This document shows, in pieces, positions 51,243-60,380 of a stretch of DNA of 64,000 bases; within the stretch, counting starts at the first letter, position 1, and each line of letters opens with the position of its first letter. A model generated the notes under the pieces. It saw nothing but the letters and a program-made list of their open reading frames with translations, was not told where the DNA came from and did not search any database. A program made the position numbers and the translations under genes. The stretch comes from Virgibacillus phasianinus (GTDB lineage: Bacteria; Bacillota; Bacilli; Bacillales; Amphibacillaceae), in the NCBI RefSeq assembly GCF_002216775.1, contig NZ_CP022315.1:1922001-1986000 (forward strand). The letters run 5' to 3'.

Positions 51243-52676
51243 TTATTTATCCGAATCCAAATTGTCCTCTTTTTCCCCAGTTTTTTCTTGTTCCTCGCTC
51301 CACCACAGTGAATCTTCTGGATTTTCAACAGCTTCTTTATACTCGGACTTAGAGGCAACTGTTGGGTAAGAACCCTTTAGGGATTTTCCAGAAGTGCTGC
51401 TGAACAAGAATGCTATCACTAGAAATCCGATAATACTGACGATTGTTAAATAGAAACCAGGTGCTAAGTTATTCCCAGTTTGGTGGACTAGCCATGTGGA
51501 AACTAATGGGGTAGTCCCGCCAAATAATGAAACGGAAACATTAAAGGTTACAGCTAATGTTCTATATCGAATGTCTGTGTGGAACATCGTTGGTAACGAT
51601 CCAGGCATTGTGCCCTCATACGTTGCAAGCAGAACACCTAGAATTAGGATACCTATAGAAATAAATACTAGAGAATCCAAGTTTAAGAAATAAAAAGCGA
51701 GGACAGATAATAAGGTTAATCCACCTAAACCAATTAAGAAAACAGTTTTATTGCCAATTTTATCACCGAGCCTTCCAAACATTAAAGCAAGTGGCACCAT
51801 AATAAGCATGATAATCGTAATTAAAATGGTTCCTACTGTGCTGGATAAGCCAATAATCTCATCTAAATAGGAAGGCATGTATGATAATAGCATATAGTTT
51901 GTAATATTAAAGAATGCGACAGCTATAAAACATACAAAAATATCCCTTTTGTGGTTTTTTAAAATGGAAAAAAAGCTTTCTTCCTCAGTTTCATCATCAG
52001 AAAGTTCATTTTCAAAAATAGGTGTTTCGTTTAAACTCTTTCTTAAATACAACCCAACAAGCCCTAAAGGTAAACCGAGTAGAAAAGGTATTCTCCAGCC
52101 CCATGAGTGCATCTGTTCATCAGATAGTGTGATAAAAAGTGTACTGGCAAGAAGTGAAGCTAATATAAAGCCAGCGAGCGTACCGATTTCTAATCCACTG
52201 CCAAGCATATTCCGTTTATTGTCCGGAGAAGACTCCGCAATATAAACCATGGCACCAGCGTATTCGCCGCCAGTTGAAAAACCCTGAATAATTCTTGCTA
52301 TTAATAGGAGGATAGGAGCCCATATACCTATTTGCTCATAGGTAGGTAATAAACCGATTAATAATGTTGAAATAGCCATTAAAATAATCGTGGTTGTTAA
52401 AACGACTTTTCTTCCCATTTTATCCCCAATTTTTCCGAATATAACACCGCCTAATGGCCGCATTAAAAAGGCAATCGCAAATGTTCCAAATGTTAATATT
52501 AATTTCAGCTCATCATTTTGAACATAACTAAAAAAGTTTTGACTAATAATAACAGCTAAATAGGAATATAGCCCAAAGTCAAACCATTCCATAGCATTAC
52601 CTATTCCCGTAGCATACACGCTTTTCTTCGTTTCTTGTATATCTACAACATTGATTTTTTTCTTGTTGAATTTCAT
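51243..52676 (-). CDS. MHS-family MFS transporter (ProP-like)
   Basis: 477 residues from ATG 52676; AAGGAG is 13 bases upstream. Twelve helices with the metabolite:H+ symporter hallmarks: [106 protein letters not shown]. These match ProP and relatives, which import proline, betaine and similar osmolytes, though MHS carriers also move citrate, ketoglutarate or shikimate. The GGEYAG motif and osmolyte-rich context favour osmolyte uptake (inference). The C-terminal tail is long and acidic and lacks the ProP coiled coil. Confidence 0.85.
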   Translation of the reverse strand: MKFNKKKINVVDIQETKKSVYATGIGNAMEWFDFGLYSYLAVIISQNFFSYVQNDELKLILTFGTFAIAFLMRPLGGVIFGKIGDKMGRKVVLTTTIILMAISTLLIGLLPTYEQIGIWAPILLLIARIIQGFSTGGEYAGAMVYIAESSPDNKRNMLGSGLEIGTLAGFILASLLASTLFITLSDEQMHSWGWRIPFLLGLPLGLVGLYLRKSLNETPIFENELSDDETEEESFFSILKNHKRDIFVCFIAVAFFNITNYMLLSYMPSYLDEIIGLSSTVGTILITIIMLIMVPLALMFGRLGDKIGNKTVFLIGLGGLTLLSVLAFYFLNLDSLVFISIGILILGVLLATYEGTMPGSLPTMFHTDIRYRTLAVTFNVSVSLFGGTTPLVSTWLVHQTGNNLAPGFYLTIVSIIGFLVIAFLFSSTSGKSLKGSYPTVASKSEYKEAVENPEDSLWWSEEQEKTGEKEDNLDSDK

Positions 52677-53105
52677 TAGATCATGCCAACTCCTTAACAT
52701 GGTAATTCCGTAGGCGATATGTGTATTAGTTATGTTAGACTTGTTAATCAAAATTTCTAATTTTATTATGTACCTTTCTCTCCCTTTTATGAAAAAAGAT
52801 TGATGTAAAGGAGTCTTTTGAATAACCTTTTCTTGTAACAAGTCTGTTATGTTTCGAGAACCAACTGGCCTTATAAAATAGATACGCTTTAAATCGCGAG
52901 CAGTTTTATGGCACTTACACACGAAGGAGAGCCCAAAATTATTCTTAGAATTTCGAAAGCATATTCCATATTCCTTCAAGTATTTATAGGGAAGGTGAAT
53001 AGTAAAGTAAGTAAACCCCGGCTATTTTTTGTATTTGGTTAGTGAAAAAATCAGGCAATTGGATTAAAATAATATTTTGAACAGAAATGGGGGGTGCCAC
53101 TCATT
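52677..53105. other. Intergenic region between MHS carrier and GNAT genes
   Basis: The carrier frame stays open upstream to 52979, but the extra 101 residues match no family and lack hydrophobic pattern, so I treat this as leader sequence. I looked for T-box and other riboswitch signatures on the minus strand and saw none. Confidence 0.4.
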
Positions 53106-53645
53106 ATGCAATCAATTGAGATACAAATGTTGCCTTTTAATGCGAGTGCCAATTTAGTGGACATGGAGCACGTTACGGACATCGTCAACCGTGTGTATGC
53201 GGCATCTGAGGGAAGCCTTTGGATGCGCGGGGTAGTCCGTACGACAAAGGAGGAAATGGCTGGGTTCACCCGTGAAGGTGAGATCGCGGTAGCCCGGTCG
53301 ATGGGGCAAATTCTGGGGTGTGTCCGTGTTCGACGGATTGGCCAAGAAACGGGGGAATTCGGAATGCTAGCTGTAGATGATGGCTACCAAGGGACTGGGA
53401 TTGGACGAAGGTTAGTTCGCTTTGCTGAGGAAAAGTGCCAAAAAGAACACCTTCATAAGATGCAACTTGAATTATTAATACCTCTGAAAGGTTCTCACCC
53501 AGCCAAATTAATTTTGAGGAACTGGTATGAACGTATCGGCTATCATCCTATACATATGGAACCCATTGATGCCGCGTTTCCGAAATTGACGAAGATGCTA
53601 GCTATTCCCCGCCAGTTTGTCGTATTTCAAAAAGAATTAAGGTAG
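53106..53645 (+). CDS. GNAT family N-acetyltransferase
   Basis: 179 residues from ATG 53106; GGGGGG lies about 11 bases upstream, and a GTG at 53094 overlaps it. The acetyl-CoA-binding motif A is FGMLAVDDGYQGTGIGRRLVRFAEEKC, with Q-G-T-G-I-G in the pyrophosphate loop. Upstream is the beta2-beta3 hairpin EIAVARSMGQILGCVRVRRIGQETGEF. The C-terminus ends with RNWYERIGYHPIH, the usual motif B region. Substrate unknown. It is an isolated gene. Confidence 0.87.
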   Translation: MQSIEIQMLPFNASANLVDMEHVTDIVNRVYAASEGSLWMRGVVRTTKEEMAGFTREGEIAVARSMGQILGCVRVRRIGQETGEFGMLAVDDGYQGTGIGRRLVRFAEEKCQKEHLHKMQLELLIPLKGSHPAKLILRNWYERIGYHPIHMEPIDAAFPKLTKMLAIPRQFVVFQKELR

Positions 53646-53756
53646 CATCGAATACTTTAATTCTGTTTGCTGCCAACTGGGACTCTACTTGCGTCCTGAA
53701 GTCGAATAAAGTCACCCTGCCAATTATTTTGCAAATATTTCCCGGGAAATGTTGCT

Positions 53757-55316
53757 TTATATATTACACGGATAAACCATTCTTGATCTGCCAATTACCC
53801 TGCCGCGTGAATCCAATGCATGGACTAGAAAGTATGGGCCGGCTGCATAAATGGGAATAGCTGTTTCAAATCCGGTGCGTGGAGTGGTGGATACTGCCAC
53901 TGACATGGTATAAGGTGTTGAACCAGCTAGAACCTGCCAAGCTGCGGTTTCAGTTGAACCATTCCATGATGCAAAAACTATCGATTTATCTTTACGGATG
54001 GTCTCAACCGCGATATCTGGTGGATGAAGCGGCAAACCTACCCATTCATTCTTAAACGCTCGATACGTGTGATTTGGCATCTGCATATCGTATATCAAAT
54101 TCAATGAAGGATTGTTTTTTGTATTTCCGGCATATTTAAATTCAGAAAGAAAGGGCTTCACTCCCCATCCAATGAACTGATTTTCGTTAGGCAGTTGTTG
54201 CATATTACCTTGATGATCAACGTAAAGCGCTGGATCATGGTAATACGATTGGCATTCCTTTGCGGTCATGTTTGTGTAATCAAGCTGAAGAATTAATCCA
54301 TGTGATGTTCCCTCAGGGGGAGTAGTCGCCCCACAACAAGCATTATTAAACAAACTGATCTTCGTTCCAGAACGATAACGCGCATGATGCTGCCAGGAAA
54401 ATGTAGCATTCGAATCAAAGGTGAAATCACTTTGCTTTCCACCAAGCTGCCAAATGATATTTCCTGTCCTCTTATCAATATTATAAATGCCCCACATATC
54501 ACGCATGCTGATCAGAAGTGTAGTGTCCGGCCCCTCTTCGACAGAATTTAAATGGAAGGGATCCCAAATATTGTGAGACTCCATTGCAGATGAGGCAGGC
54601 ACGTTGGAATAGCCCGGGTTAACATGGGAAAGCGCATCCCAAAAGAAAACGAGTTCATTTGTTTCGGGGTTAATTTCCTGAATAGAGTAATTTCGAATAT
54701 AACCTTCCCTTGGCCCCCCAAACGGTGACAAGTCTGCAGGTACATGTTTAATTGCTAGAAATAGCGCGGTATTTCGCTTTGTAATGATAAACTCATGGTT
54801 ATCAGCAGTGTATCCCTTTTTAGCGGTGATTGTTCGTATCACTTGGTAATGTTGATTAATAATTTGAAAATAAGCGCCGGGCAGCGGTTCACCCTGAGGC
54901 AGATCGGGATGTGCAGACAATGTACCTGCTATTGTTCCTTGCCACAAGGTTAGAACTGGATGCCCATAGTAAGATTGCGCCTTGAAGTCCCTATTTTGTG
55001 TATATTTATCAGAAGGTCTGAACCAGACTGGATTACCCGCTTGATCCATAATCAATGAGCCCGTTTGTCCAACCGTGGGTGTACTGTAATACTCATATGG
55101 TGCAACGAATATGAAACCGGGAGCCGTTCCGGGTTTATTTACATTTACGGTGACCTTCATGGGATGCAAGTGAGGGGCCGAGGCAAAATCCCACACTTGT
55201 GAACTAGAAACCTTTTCGTATGAACAGCAATTGATTGATCCAGTGTTTTCAGGGCAACAGTCATTAGTTCCAGCGGTTGAAGCCGGACTAAATTCATCAA
55301 AATTACACAAGCTCAT
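53757..55316 (-). CDS. Arylsulfotransferase-like (ASST, Arylsulfotran_2) protein
   Basis: 519 residues with a six-bladed beta-propeller pattern: GSLIMDQAGNPVWFRPSD, DFKAQSYYGHPVLTLWQGT, IITKRNTALFLAIKHVP, EINPETNELVFFWDALSHVNP, SHNIWDPFHLNSVEEGPDTTLLISMRDMWGIYNIDKRTGNIIWQLGGKQSDF, FSWQHHARY. This is the PF14269-like ASST architecture, in which a His (here perhaps in ESHNIWDPFHLN or SWQHHARY) carries sulfate during transfer between phenols. The N-terminus has no signal peptide but is Cys-rich (CCPENTGSINCC). Paralogues in fungi and Bacillus are uncharacterised. AAAAGGAGAG precedes the ATG. Confidence 0.75.
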   Translation of the reverse strand: MSLCNFDEFSPASTAGTNDCCPENTGSINCCSYEKVSSSQVWDFASAPHLHPMKVTVNVNKPGTAPGFIFVAPYEYYSTPTVGQTGSLIMDQAGNPVWFRPSDKYTQNRDFKAQSYYGHPVLTLWQGTIAGTLSAHPDLPQGEPLPGAYFQIINQHYQVIRTITAKKGYTADNHEFIITKRNTALFLAIKHVPADLSPFGGPREGYIRNYSIQEINPETNELVFFWDALSHVNPGYSNVPASSAMESHNIWDPFHLNSVEEGPDTTLLISMRDMWGIYNIDKRTGNIIWQLGGKQSDFTFDSNATFSWQHHARYRSGTKISLFNNACCGATTPPEGTSHGLILQLDYTNMTAKECQSYYHDPALYVDHQGNMQQLPNENQFIGWGVKPFLSEFKYAGNTKNNPSLNLIYDMQMPNHTYRAFKNEWVGLPLHPPDIAVETIRKDKSIVFASWNGSTETAAWQVLAGSTPYTMSVAVSTTPRTGFETAIPIYAAGPYFLVHALDSRGRVIGRSRMVYPCNI

Positions 55317-55423
55317 CTCTCCTTTTAATCACCATAATATGCTTTGAACCTAATTAACTGAGGGTTCCAGCTATTTATACATAATTATCATATGGAAAGA
55401 GAGTTGACTTGTTTATTCAAAAA

Positions 55424-55484
55424 GGGACAGAGGTGCCTTGCCCATTCGGGTCCAACAGGGACAAGGAACCTGTCCCTCTGTCCC
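55424..55484. repeat. Two GGGACAGG-family units at the end of the symporter gene
   Basis: A degenerate unit (GGGACAGAGGTGCCTTGCCC, 55424-55443) and a full one (55458-55484) that on the minus strand begins at the last base of the symporter TAG (TAGGGACAGAGG). Confidence 0.8.
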
Positions 55485-57052
55485 TACTTCGCTGCCTCAC
55501 CATAATCAGGGTCATCCGTCTCTTCATCACTGTCATTCCGAATATCTTCAAACACCTTCCTAGTGGAATCGCTGATTTCCGCATTAAAATATGGTTCATA
55601 CGCTTCGAGAGGTGGCTTTTTCGTTAAATAGACAGCAAGCAAAACACCGATTAAAGAGGTGGAAACAGATATTACAAATGGAAGCGGTAAGCCGATTGTC
55701 TTGGCGATAACATACACGACGGCACCAATAATTATGCCTGCATATGCTCCTGCCCGGTTCATTCGTTTCCAATAAAGACCCAGGAAGACGACCCAAAAGA
55801 ATGCGGCGCCAAACCCACCATAAATATAAACAAATCCCATTGCTAAGAACCATGGTGGTTTAATAGCTAGAAGCACTGCAATGATGGCAATTCCAAAAAT
55901 ACTTGCCCTGAGCCAATTTTTAAACCCTTTGTCACTAATTCTCTTAGGAAATATATTTAAATACACATCATAATAGAGCGAAGTCGCACAGTGCAGAAGC
56001 ATAGAATTTGCCGTCGATATAGCGGCTGCACAAATCGCAACCAGTGTTATCGCTCCAATGATGGCAGGTGTGTACTCCTGGATAATCAATGGAACAATGT
56101 AGTCGGTCGTTTTTCCAGCAGGTATGCTTGGAATAAGAACCTTTGAGCCTAGTCCGATGACGATTAATGGTCCCATGATGAAGATTAGAACAACGATTGT
56201 TCCCATGATCTGTAAAATTGCTACTTTAATATTTTTTGGAGCCAGCATCCGTGCTACCCAGTGTGGGGATGAAGGAGTTCCTAATGAGTTTGAAATAAAA
56301 ATGGAAAACAATGTCGCAAGCCCAAACGTCCCAAGTGGAGAAAGTAAGATTCCCTCTTCCAGTGACGGACCGCCTACATATGTAGGTGCAGTAGTAGTCG
56401 AAAGCGTTTCTACGATATTATCCATTCCACCGGTTACTGATAAGACCACACCACATGTTAAGATGACGCCGATCATAATTAGAATTGTGTTGAGTGTATC
56501 TGTGGCTGCAACGGACCAAAATCCGCCAAAGCTTGTAAGCAAGATAAATAATAAGAAAGCAAAAATAGCAATTTTATAATCAATTCCTGTAATCGTTGAA
56601 AACACAATTCCGAAGCCGATGATCTGGATATTAACTAGCAGCAGATAACCAAGTAACATTAAAATACCAACGATCGCTTGCAGGCTGCTCTTTTTCATAA
56701 ACGGTTCGAACCGGAAGCGAATAAATTCCGGGAATGTTCTTGCCGGCGTTTCTGGTCGTCTTATTTTATAGGCAACAATTGGTATCAAGGCCCCGCCAAA
56801 GGCCCAGCCAGCCACCCAGCCAATAATTGCTGCCACACCCGAACTGTATAAATAGCCGGGCACCCCGATTACAGACGCCACACTTACCCAGGTAGCAGCT
56901 GTTGTACCGATTCCCAATAGCAATCCCATTCGATGCCCGCCAGTCGTAAAATCATCCAATGATTCTACCGCTTTCAGGCTTTTAACATTTGTCCAGATAA
57001 GAAAAAGAACATAAAAGCCAAAAATTATGATGTACCACATCGTTTCAGTCAC
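55484..57052 (-). CDS. Sodium:solute symporter family transporter under a SAM riboswitch
   Basis: 522 residues, about 13 membrane helices of the SSS/LeuT fold. Family features: DDFTTGGHRMGLLLGIGTTAATWVSVASVIGVPGYLYSSG at helices 1-2, GWVAGWAFGGALIPIVAYKIRRPETPARTFPEFIRFRF, NSLGTPSSPHWVARMLAPKN, AAISTANSMLLHCATSLYYD. The gene follows a 44-residue membrane protein gene and a SAM-I riboswitch with an intrinsic terminator, so it is expressed when SAM is low. This makes methionine or a precursor the likely substrate (inference). GAGGTG precedes the ATG at 57052. Confidence 0.9.
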   Translation of the reverse strand: MTETMWYIIIFGFYVLFLIWTNVKSLKAVESLDDFTTGGHRMGLLLGIGTTAATWVSVASVIGVPGYLYSSGVAAIIGWVAGWAFGGALIPIVAYKIRRPETPARTFPEFIRFRFEPFMKKSSLQAIVGILMLLGYLLLVNIQIIGFGIVFSTITGIDYKIAIFAFLLFILLTSFGGFWSVAATDTLNTILIMIGVILTCGVVLSVTGGMDNIVETLSTTTAPTYVGGPSLEEGILLSPLGTFGLATLFSIFISNSLGTPSSPHWVARMLAPKNIKVAILQIMGTIVVLIFIMGPLIVIGLGSKVLIPSIPAGKTTDYIVPLIIQEYTPAIIGAITLVAICAAAISTANSMLLHCATSLYYDVYLNIFPKRISDKGFKNWLRASIFGIAIIAVLLAIKPPWFLAMGFVYIYGGFGAAFFWVVFLGLYWKRMNRAGAYAGIIIGAVVYVIAKTIGLPLPFVISVSTSLIGVLLAVYLTKKPPLEAYEPYFNAEISDSTRKVFEDIRNDSDEETDDPDYGEAAK

Positions 57053-57064
57053 CTCAATCCTCTA

Positions 57065-57199
57065 TTATTTATACTTAAATATTCGCCCGGTGGCTCCCCA
57101 GCGCTTGACACCCGACTTTTCCACCTTGTAACAGAGGAAAGTATTTAATACAAAACTAAACAGCATCGTTCCAATCCAAATCATGATTGCAATAAACAT
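57065..57199 (-). CDS. Small membrane protein upstream of the symporter (44 aa)
   Basis: MFIAIMIWIGTMLFSFVLNT, FLCYKVEKSGVKRWGATGRI, FKYK: one membrane helix then a basic tail. AAGGGGG lies eight bases before the ATG at 57199. Its stop is 12 bases before the symporter start, and both lie downstream of the SAM riboswitch, so they form one operon. Small single-helix partners are known beside several SSS transporters; this is probably such an accessory subunit. Confidence 0.75.
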   Translation of the reverse strand: MFIAIMIWIGTMLFSFVLNTFLCYKVEKSGVKRWGATGRIFKYK

Positions 57200-57227
57200 C
57201 CAAGAATCCCCCTTCATTTTGATAATT

Positions 57228-57392
57228 AAAAAAACCTCTTCTTTAAATGAAAGAAGAGGTTAAAATGCCGTTGTTTGTGGCTGGTCACTCTTCTTATCTT
57301 CAAGCATAACGCTTTCTGGAGTTGGCACAGTACTTAAACTAGTCTGCTGCCGAGGTATCAAAGGGCCAGTCCCTCCACCTCTCTGGATAAGA
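57228..57392 (-). promoter_or_regulatory. SAM-I riboswitch (S-box) with terminator
   Basis: Minus-strand sequence contains the S-box core CTTATCCAGAGAGGTGGAGG, GACTGGCCC and TTTGATACCTCGGCAGCAG, then CTGTGCCAACTCCAGAAAGCG, closely matching the SAM-I consensus for the P1/P2/P3 helices. It ends in a strong intrinsic terminator, AACCTCTTCTTT...AAAGAAGAGGTTTTTTT (57231-57262). High SAM would favour the terminator and stop expression of the 44-aa protein and symporter genes. Confidence 0.92.
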
Positions 57393-57424
57393 AAATTACA
57401 TATATTCAATTAATAATAGTAACT

Positions 57425-57454
57425 AGCATATACGTAAGTAGTGTTTTATGTCAA
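57425..57454 (-). promoter_or_regulatory. Promoter of the SAM riboswitch operon
   Basis: On the minus strand TTGACA (57454-57449), an 18-base spacer and TATGCT (57430-57425), about 35 bases upstream of the riboswitch. Confidence 0.65.
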
Positions 57455-57469
57455 GCGTTCCTTAATAAA

Positions 57470-57555
57470 GGGACATGGGGACAGGTCCCTTGTCCCAGCT
57501 TATGGGCGTAAACAAAGCTAGACCCCAGAAACTAAACTGGAATGCCAGCTTTTTC
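57470..57555. repeat. GGGACAGG repeat plus GCTAG-stem hairpin
   Basis: GGGACATGGGGACAGGTCCC TTGTCCC (57470-57496), then AAAGCTAGAC...TGCCAGCTTTTT (57514-57555). It lies upstream of the riboswitch promoter rather than at a gene end. 57556-57844 has no recognisable gene. Confidence 0.75.
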
Positions 57556-57844
57556 ATTAATGCGAATGAACTGGTCTTTTTTTATCATAGAGTGGTAAGG
57601 AATGTGGGTCTATTTAACTGATTTTATCCTGAAGAGTATGAAGAGTTTGACAATTTGTCGGATGGATAGTAATCTTTTACATTAATTAGACATTAGTTTA
57701 CTAGTTTTTTAATGGAAGATCGCCAAAATAATAGATTTGCTCACAGAGATTTTTAGTATATAGGGGGCTGCATGGCACAGGTTTGTGCTGGCAGTCCCTT
57801 TGTGCTTTTTCCACTTTCCCCGTAAGACCAACTTATTTGTAAAG

Positions 57845-57872
57845 TGGGACAAGAAACCTGTCCCTCTGTCCC
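57845..57872. repeat. GGGACAGG-family palindrome, solo
   Basis: GGGACAAGAAACCTGTCCC followed by TCTGTCCC. A reading frame through it into the M20 gene is an artefact. Confidence 0.7.
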
Positions 57873-58024
57873 GCCATACAGGAAATCTCTTCCAGCGAGG
57901 TCATAGAACTGTGGGGATGGGAAGGTCTGGAATTTTTAAAGGGGGTGGTAAATGCTGTAAGACTAACGTGTTGTTCAATATTCTGCGGTCTATGCATCAA
58001 AACTACAAAAGGAGGTATTTTAAA

Positions 58025-59524
58025 ATGAAGAAAAAATCAATTCCGGTATTGTTGTCAGGGATCCTAATAGCGGCGTTGCCTTTGATGTCTGCCAATGCGC
58101 AAACGGATAAGGACTCTACTTATTCGGTCTCACCGGAAACAGAAAAGGCGTACCAAGAAATTAATTCAAGTTCTGCTGTCCAAAAGGGGTTGGAATTTAT
58201 TAAGTCTGATGCGGACAATACCCTCTCCCAACAAATCGAAATGACCGAAATACCAGCTGTGCCCAACCATGAGCAGAAGAAGGCGGATTATTTTAAGAAA
58301 GAATTAACAGAGCTAGGCATGAAGGATGTTCATATTGATGAAACCGGAAATGTAATTGGTACACGTCCGGGAAGCGGGGATGGCCCGACGTTAGTTCTTT
58401 CCGCCCATCTGGATATTGCCTTTGAAGAGGGAGTAGATACAACGGTAACCAAGAAAGATGGGATTCTTTACGCACCGGGAATTGCTGATGATACACGTGG
58501 GCTAGCGGCTCTGCTTTCTGTTGGCCGGGCGCTCAACGAAGCGGATCTTCAAACTGCTGGTGACATTATGTTCGTTGCAACAGTTGGGGAAGAGGACGAC
58601 TTTCGAGGAGTGAAAGCTCTCTTTGATGAACACGACAATATCGATGGATTTATAACGGTAGATGGAGGTGGGGCCAGTGAGGTTACCCATGGCGGAACCG
58701 CAGGATATACCATCAAGTTCAACTACCATGGCCCTGGAGGGCACTCGTATGGAGATTTTCAAACGCCCAGTGCGACTCACGCGCTTGGCCGAGCTGTTGC
58801 TGAGATAAGCGATTGGGGCAAAAAGGATCCAAAAACAACCTTTAATGTCGGAGTTATTAACGGCGGCACAGCTGTCAACGCTAAAGCGGAAGAAGCCAGT
58901 ATGCTGACTGAATTTAGAACGGATGGTCCAAATGTGGACAAGCTAAAGAAAAAATTATTGAAAACCGTCCAGGATTCCGCTAAAAATGAAAACCAGCGGT
59001 GGGGAAGCAAGGATGGCGTAACCGTCGATTCCAAGACCGTGGTAGAAATCCCTGGTGGTCAGATGCCGAAAGATGCGATAAGTGTTCAGGCTGCGGCGTC
59101 TTCCATTAAAGCAATCGGGAAGCAGCCAACGTTCGGTACGTCCGGCATGACCGATGCCAATTATGCTTTTGGCGCGGGTGTCCCGGGGATGAATCTAGGG
59201 TATGGAGGTACAGCGGGGCAAACGCACTCATTAGATGAATGGTATGATCCAACCGATGCCTACCTTGGCCCACAAGGAATATTTTTGACAGCCCTTGGTC
59301 TGGTTGGGGTGCAGGATTTAACTGAACCGCTATTGTCATCCAAGGGTGATACAGGTAGTGAAAAATCAGAGGGTACCGCTGCGAGTACTTCTACCGGAAA
59401 CACCAAGCAGGGTGGAGAATTGCCCGAAACATCAAGCGATAATCCAACGAATGCATTAATTGGACTCGGCGTTGCTATGGCAGGAGGCCTATTATTTTTC
59501 CTCCGTAAGAAGCTCTCTAACTAA
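58025..59524 (+). CDS. Cell-wall-anchored M20 family peptidase with LPETS sorting signal
   Basis: 499 residues from ATG 58025 (AAAGGAGG upstream). A signal peptide, MKKKSIPVLLSGILIAALPL then MSANAQ, directs export. The M20 catalytic domain shows VLSAHLDIAFEEG (metal His-x-Asp), APGIADDTRGLAALLSVGRAL, FVATVGEEDDFRGVKALF (catalytic Glu-Glu), and a dimerisation domain with NYHGPGGHSYGDF. After a Ser/Thr/Gly-rich stretch the C-terminus is LPETSSDNPTN, a hydrophobic span (ALIGLGVAMAGGLLFFL) and RKK: a sortase signal starting at residue 466 with Ser in place of Gly. The next gene is a class D sortase. It should be covalently attached to the wall and act on extracellular peptides. Confidence 0.9.
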   Translation: MKKKSIPVLLSGILIAALPLMSANAQTDKDSTYSVSPETEKAYQEINSSSAVQKGLEFIKSDADNTLSQQIEMTEIPAVPNHEQKKADYFKKELTELGMKDVHIDETGNVIGTRPGSGDGPTLVLSAHLDIAFEEGVDTTVTKKDGILYAPGIADDTRGLAALLSVGRALNEADLQTAGDIMFVATVGEEDDFRGVKALFDEHDNIDGFITVDGGGASEVTHGGTAGYTIKFNYHGPGGHSYGDFQTPSATHALGRAVAEISDWGKKDPKTTFNVGVINGGTAVNAKAEEASMLTEFRTDGPNVDKLKKKLLKTVQDSAKNENQRWGSKDGVTVDSKTVVEIPGGQMPKDAISVQAAASSIKAIGKQPTFGTSGMTDANYAFGAGVPGMNLGYGGTAGQTHSLDEWYDPTDAYLGPQGIFLTALGLVGVQDLTEPLLSSKGDTGSEKSEGTAASTSTGNTKQGGELPETSSDNPTNALIGLGVAMAGGLLFFLRKKLSN

Positions 59525-59554
59525 CTCTTCTATTCATCAAAGGGAGGAATTTAG

Positions 59555-60175
59555 TTGCGAAATAAATGGGGACTCGCAGGCATGACCCTAATAGTCGTTG
59601 GATTATTGATTTGTGCTTGGAACAGTTATGCGTGGTGGCAAAGTTCTCAATCAGTCCATTCCATTGATGCGGAGTCGACGCTGGCCAGGCAGCCGGAAAA
59701 GGTTGAGAAAAAGTCTCTCCCGTTTCATCAGCTTTCAACACTAAAACACGATTACAAAAAAGGTGAAAAGGTTGCTCAACTAACGATACCCAAAATCGAT
59801 GCTCGTTTTGATGTGTTTTGGGGATCAGATGAGGCGACGCTTCGAAAGGGCGTCGGCATGTATGTCAGCAAATGGACAACAACGCCAAATTCAGTCAGTG
59901 GTCATACCGTATTAAGCGGCCATCGCAACACTGTATTTAGGGGACTTAGGAATCTTGTGAAGGGTGACCCATTGACGGTTAACTACCAAGGAGAGATTTA
60001 TACTTATAGAATCACAAAAATATGGATCACCGATCCGGATGATCGATCGGTGATAGTCAGGAAACAGGAGCCAACACTTACACTAACGACGTGCTATCCA
60101 TTTGACTATATCGGTAATGCGCCGAAGCGTTATATTGTTAAGGCAGAGCTCGGGACGGAGGGACAGGTCCCTTGA
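59555..60175 (+). CDS. Class D sortase
   Basis: 206 residues, TTG start at 59555 with GGGAGG upstream. One N-terminal membrane helix (about residues 7-28, LAGMTLIVVGLLICAWNSYA), then a sortase beta barrel: QLTIPKIDARFDVFWGSDEATLRKGVGMY, catalytic His in VLSGHRNTVF, catalytic Cys in LTLTTCYPFDYIG, Arg in KRYIV. Class D enzymes such as B. subtilis YhcS recognise LPDTS-like signals, matching the LPETS of the preceding peptidase. The final residues GTEGQVP and the TGA stop come from a GGGACAGG repeat inserted at the gene end. Confidence 0.92.
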   Translation: MRNKWGLAGMTLIVVGLLICAWNSYAWWQSSQSVHSIDAESTLARQPEKVEKKSLPFHQLSTLKHDYKKGEKVAQLTIPKIDARFDVFWGSDEATLRKGVGMYVSKWTTTPNSVSGHTVLSGHRNTVFRGLRNLVKGDPLTVNYQGEIYTYRITKIWITDPDDRSVIVRKQEPTLTLTTCYPFDYIGNAPKRYIVKAELGTEGQVP

Positions 60176-60238
60176 CCCGCCTTCCTTGACACAGCTAAAA
60201 ACTAGCATTCTGGGAGTTAACCGGGATGCTAGTTTTTA
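60152..60238. repeat. GGGACAGG repeat plus CTAGC-stem hairpin
   Basis: GGGACGGAGGGACAGGTCCC TTGACCC supplies the sortase stop (TGA 60173-60175). AAAAACTAGCAT...ATGCTAGTTTTT (60197-60237) is a good terminator. Confidence 0.85.
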
Positions 60239-60266
60239 TGTTTTGCGATAAGAAATAGATTCATAG

Positions 60267-60290
60267 TGGGACGGGGGACCTGTCCCTATG
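60267..60290. repeat. GGGACAGG-family palindrome, solo
   Basis: GGGACGGGGGACCTGTCCC, upstream of the GH84 gene. Confidence 0.65.
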
Positions 60291-60380
60291 GACCAAAAGT
60301 AGTATAGACATCTATACACCCTATTGATACGATTAAGTTGATTCAAAAAATTACAAAAAGTGATAGGAAGGTGATGTTTT

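Noticed and set aside
52677-52979. 101-residue N-terminal extension of the MHS carrier
   Set aside because: No similarity to carriers and no ribosome site at its ATG; the family N-terminus fits ATG 52676.
52677-53000. T-box or other riboswitch before the ProP-like gene
   Set aside because: No T-box AGGGTGGNACCGCG core, no intrinsic terminator and no known aptamer pattern on the minus strand.
57785-58024. 80-residue N-terminal extension of the M20 peptidase
   Set aside because: It crosses a GGGACA repeat and lies before a perfect ribosome site and a clear signal peptide at 58025.
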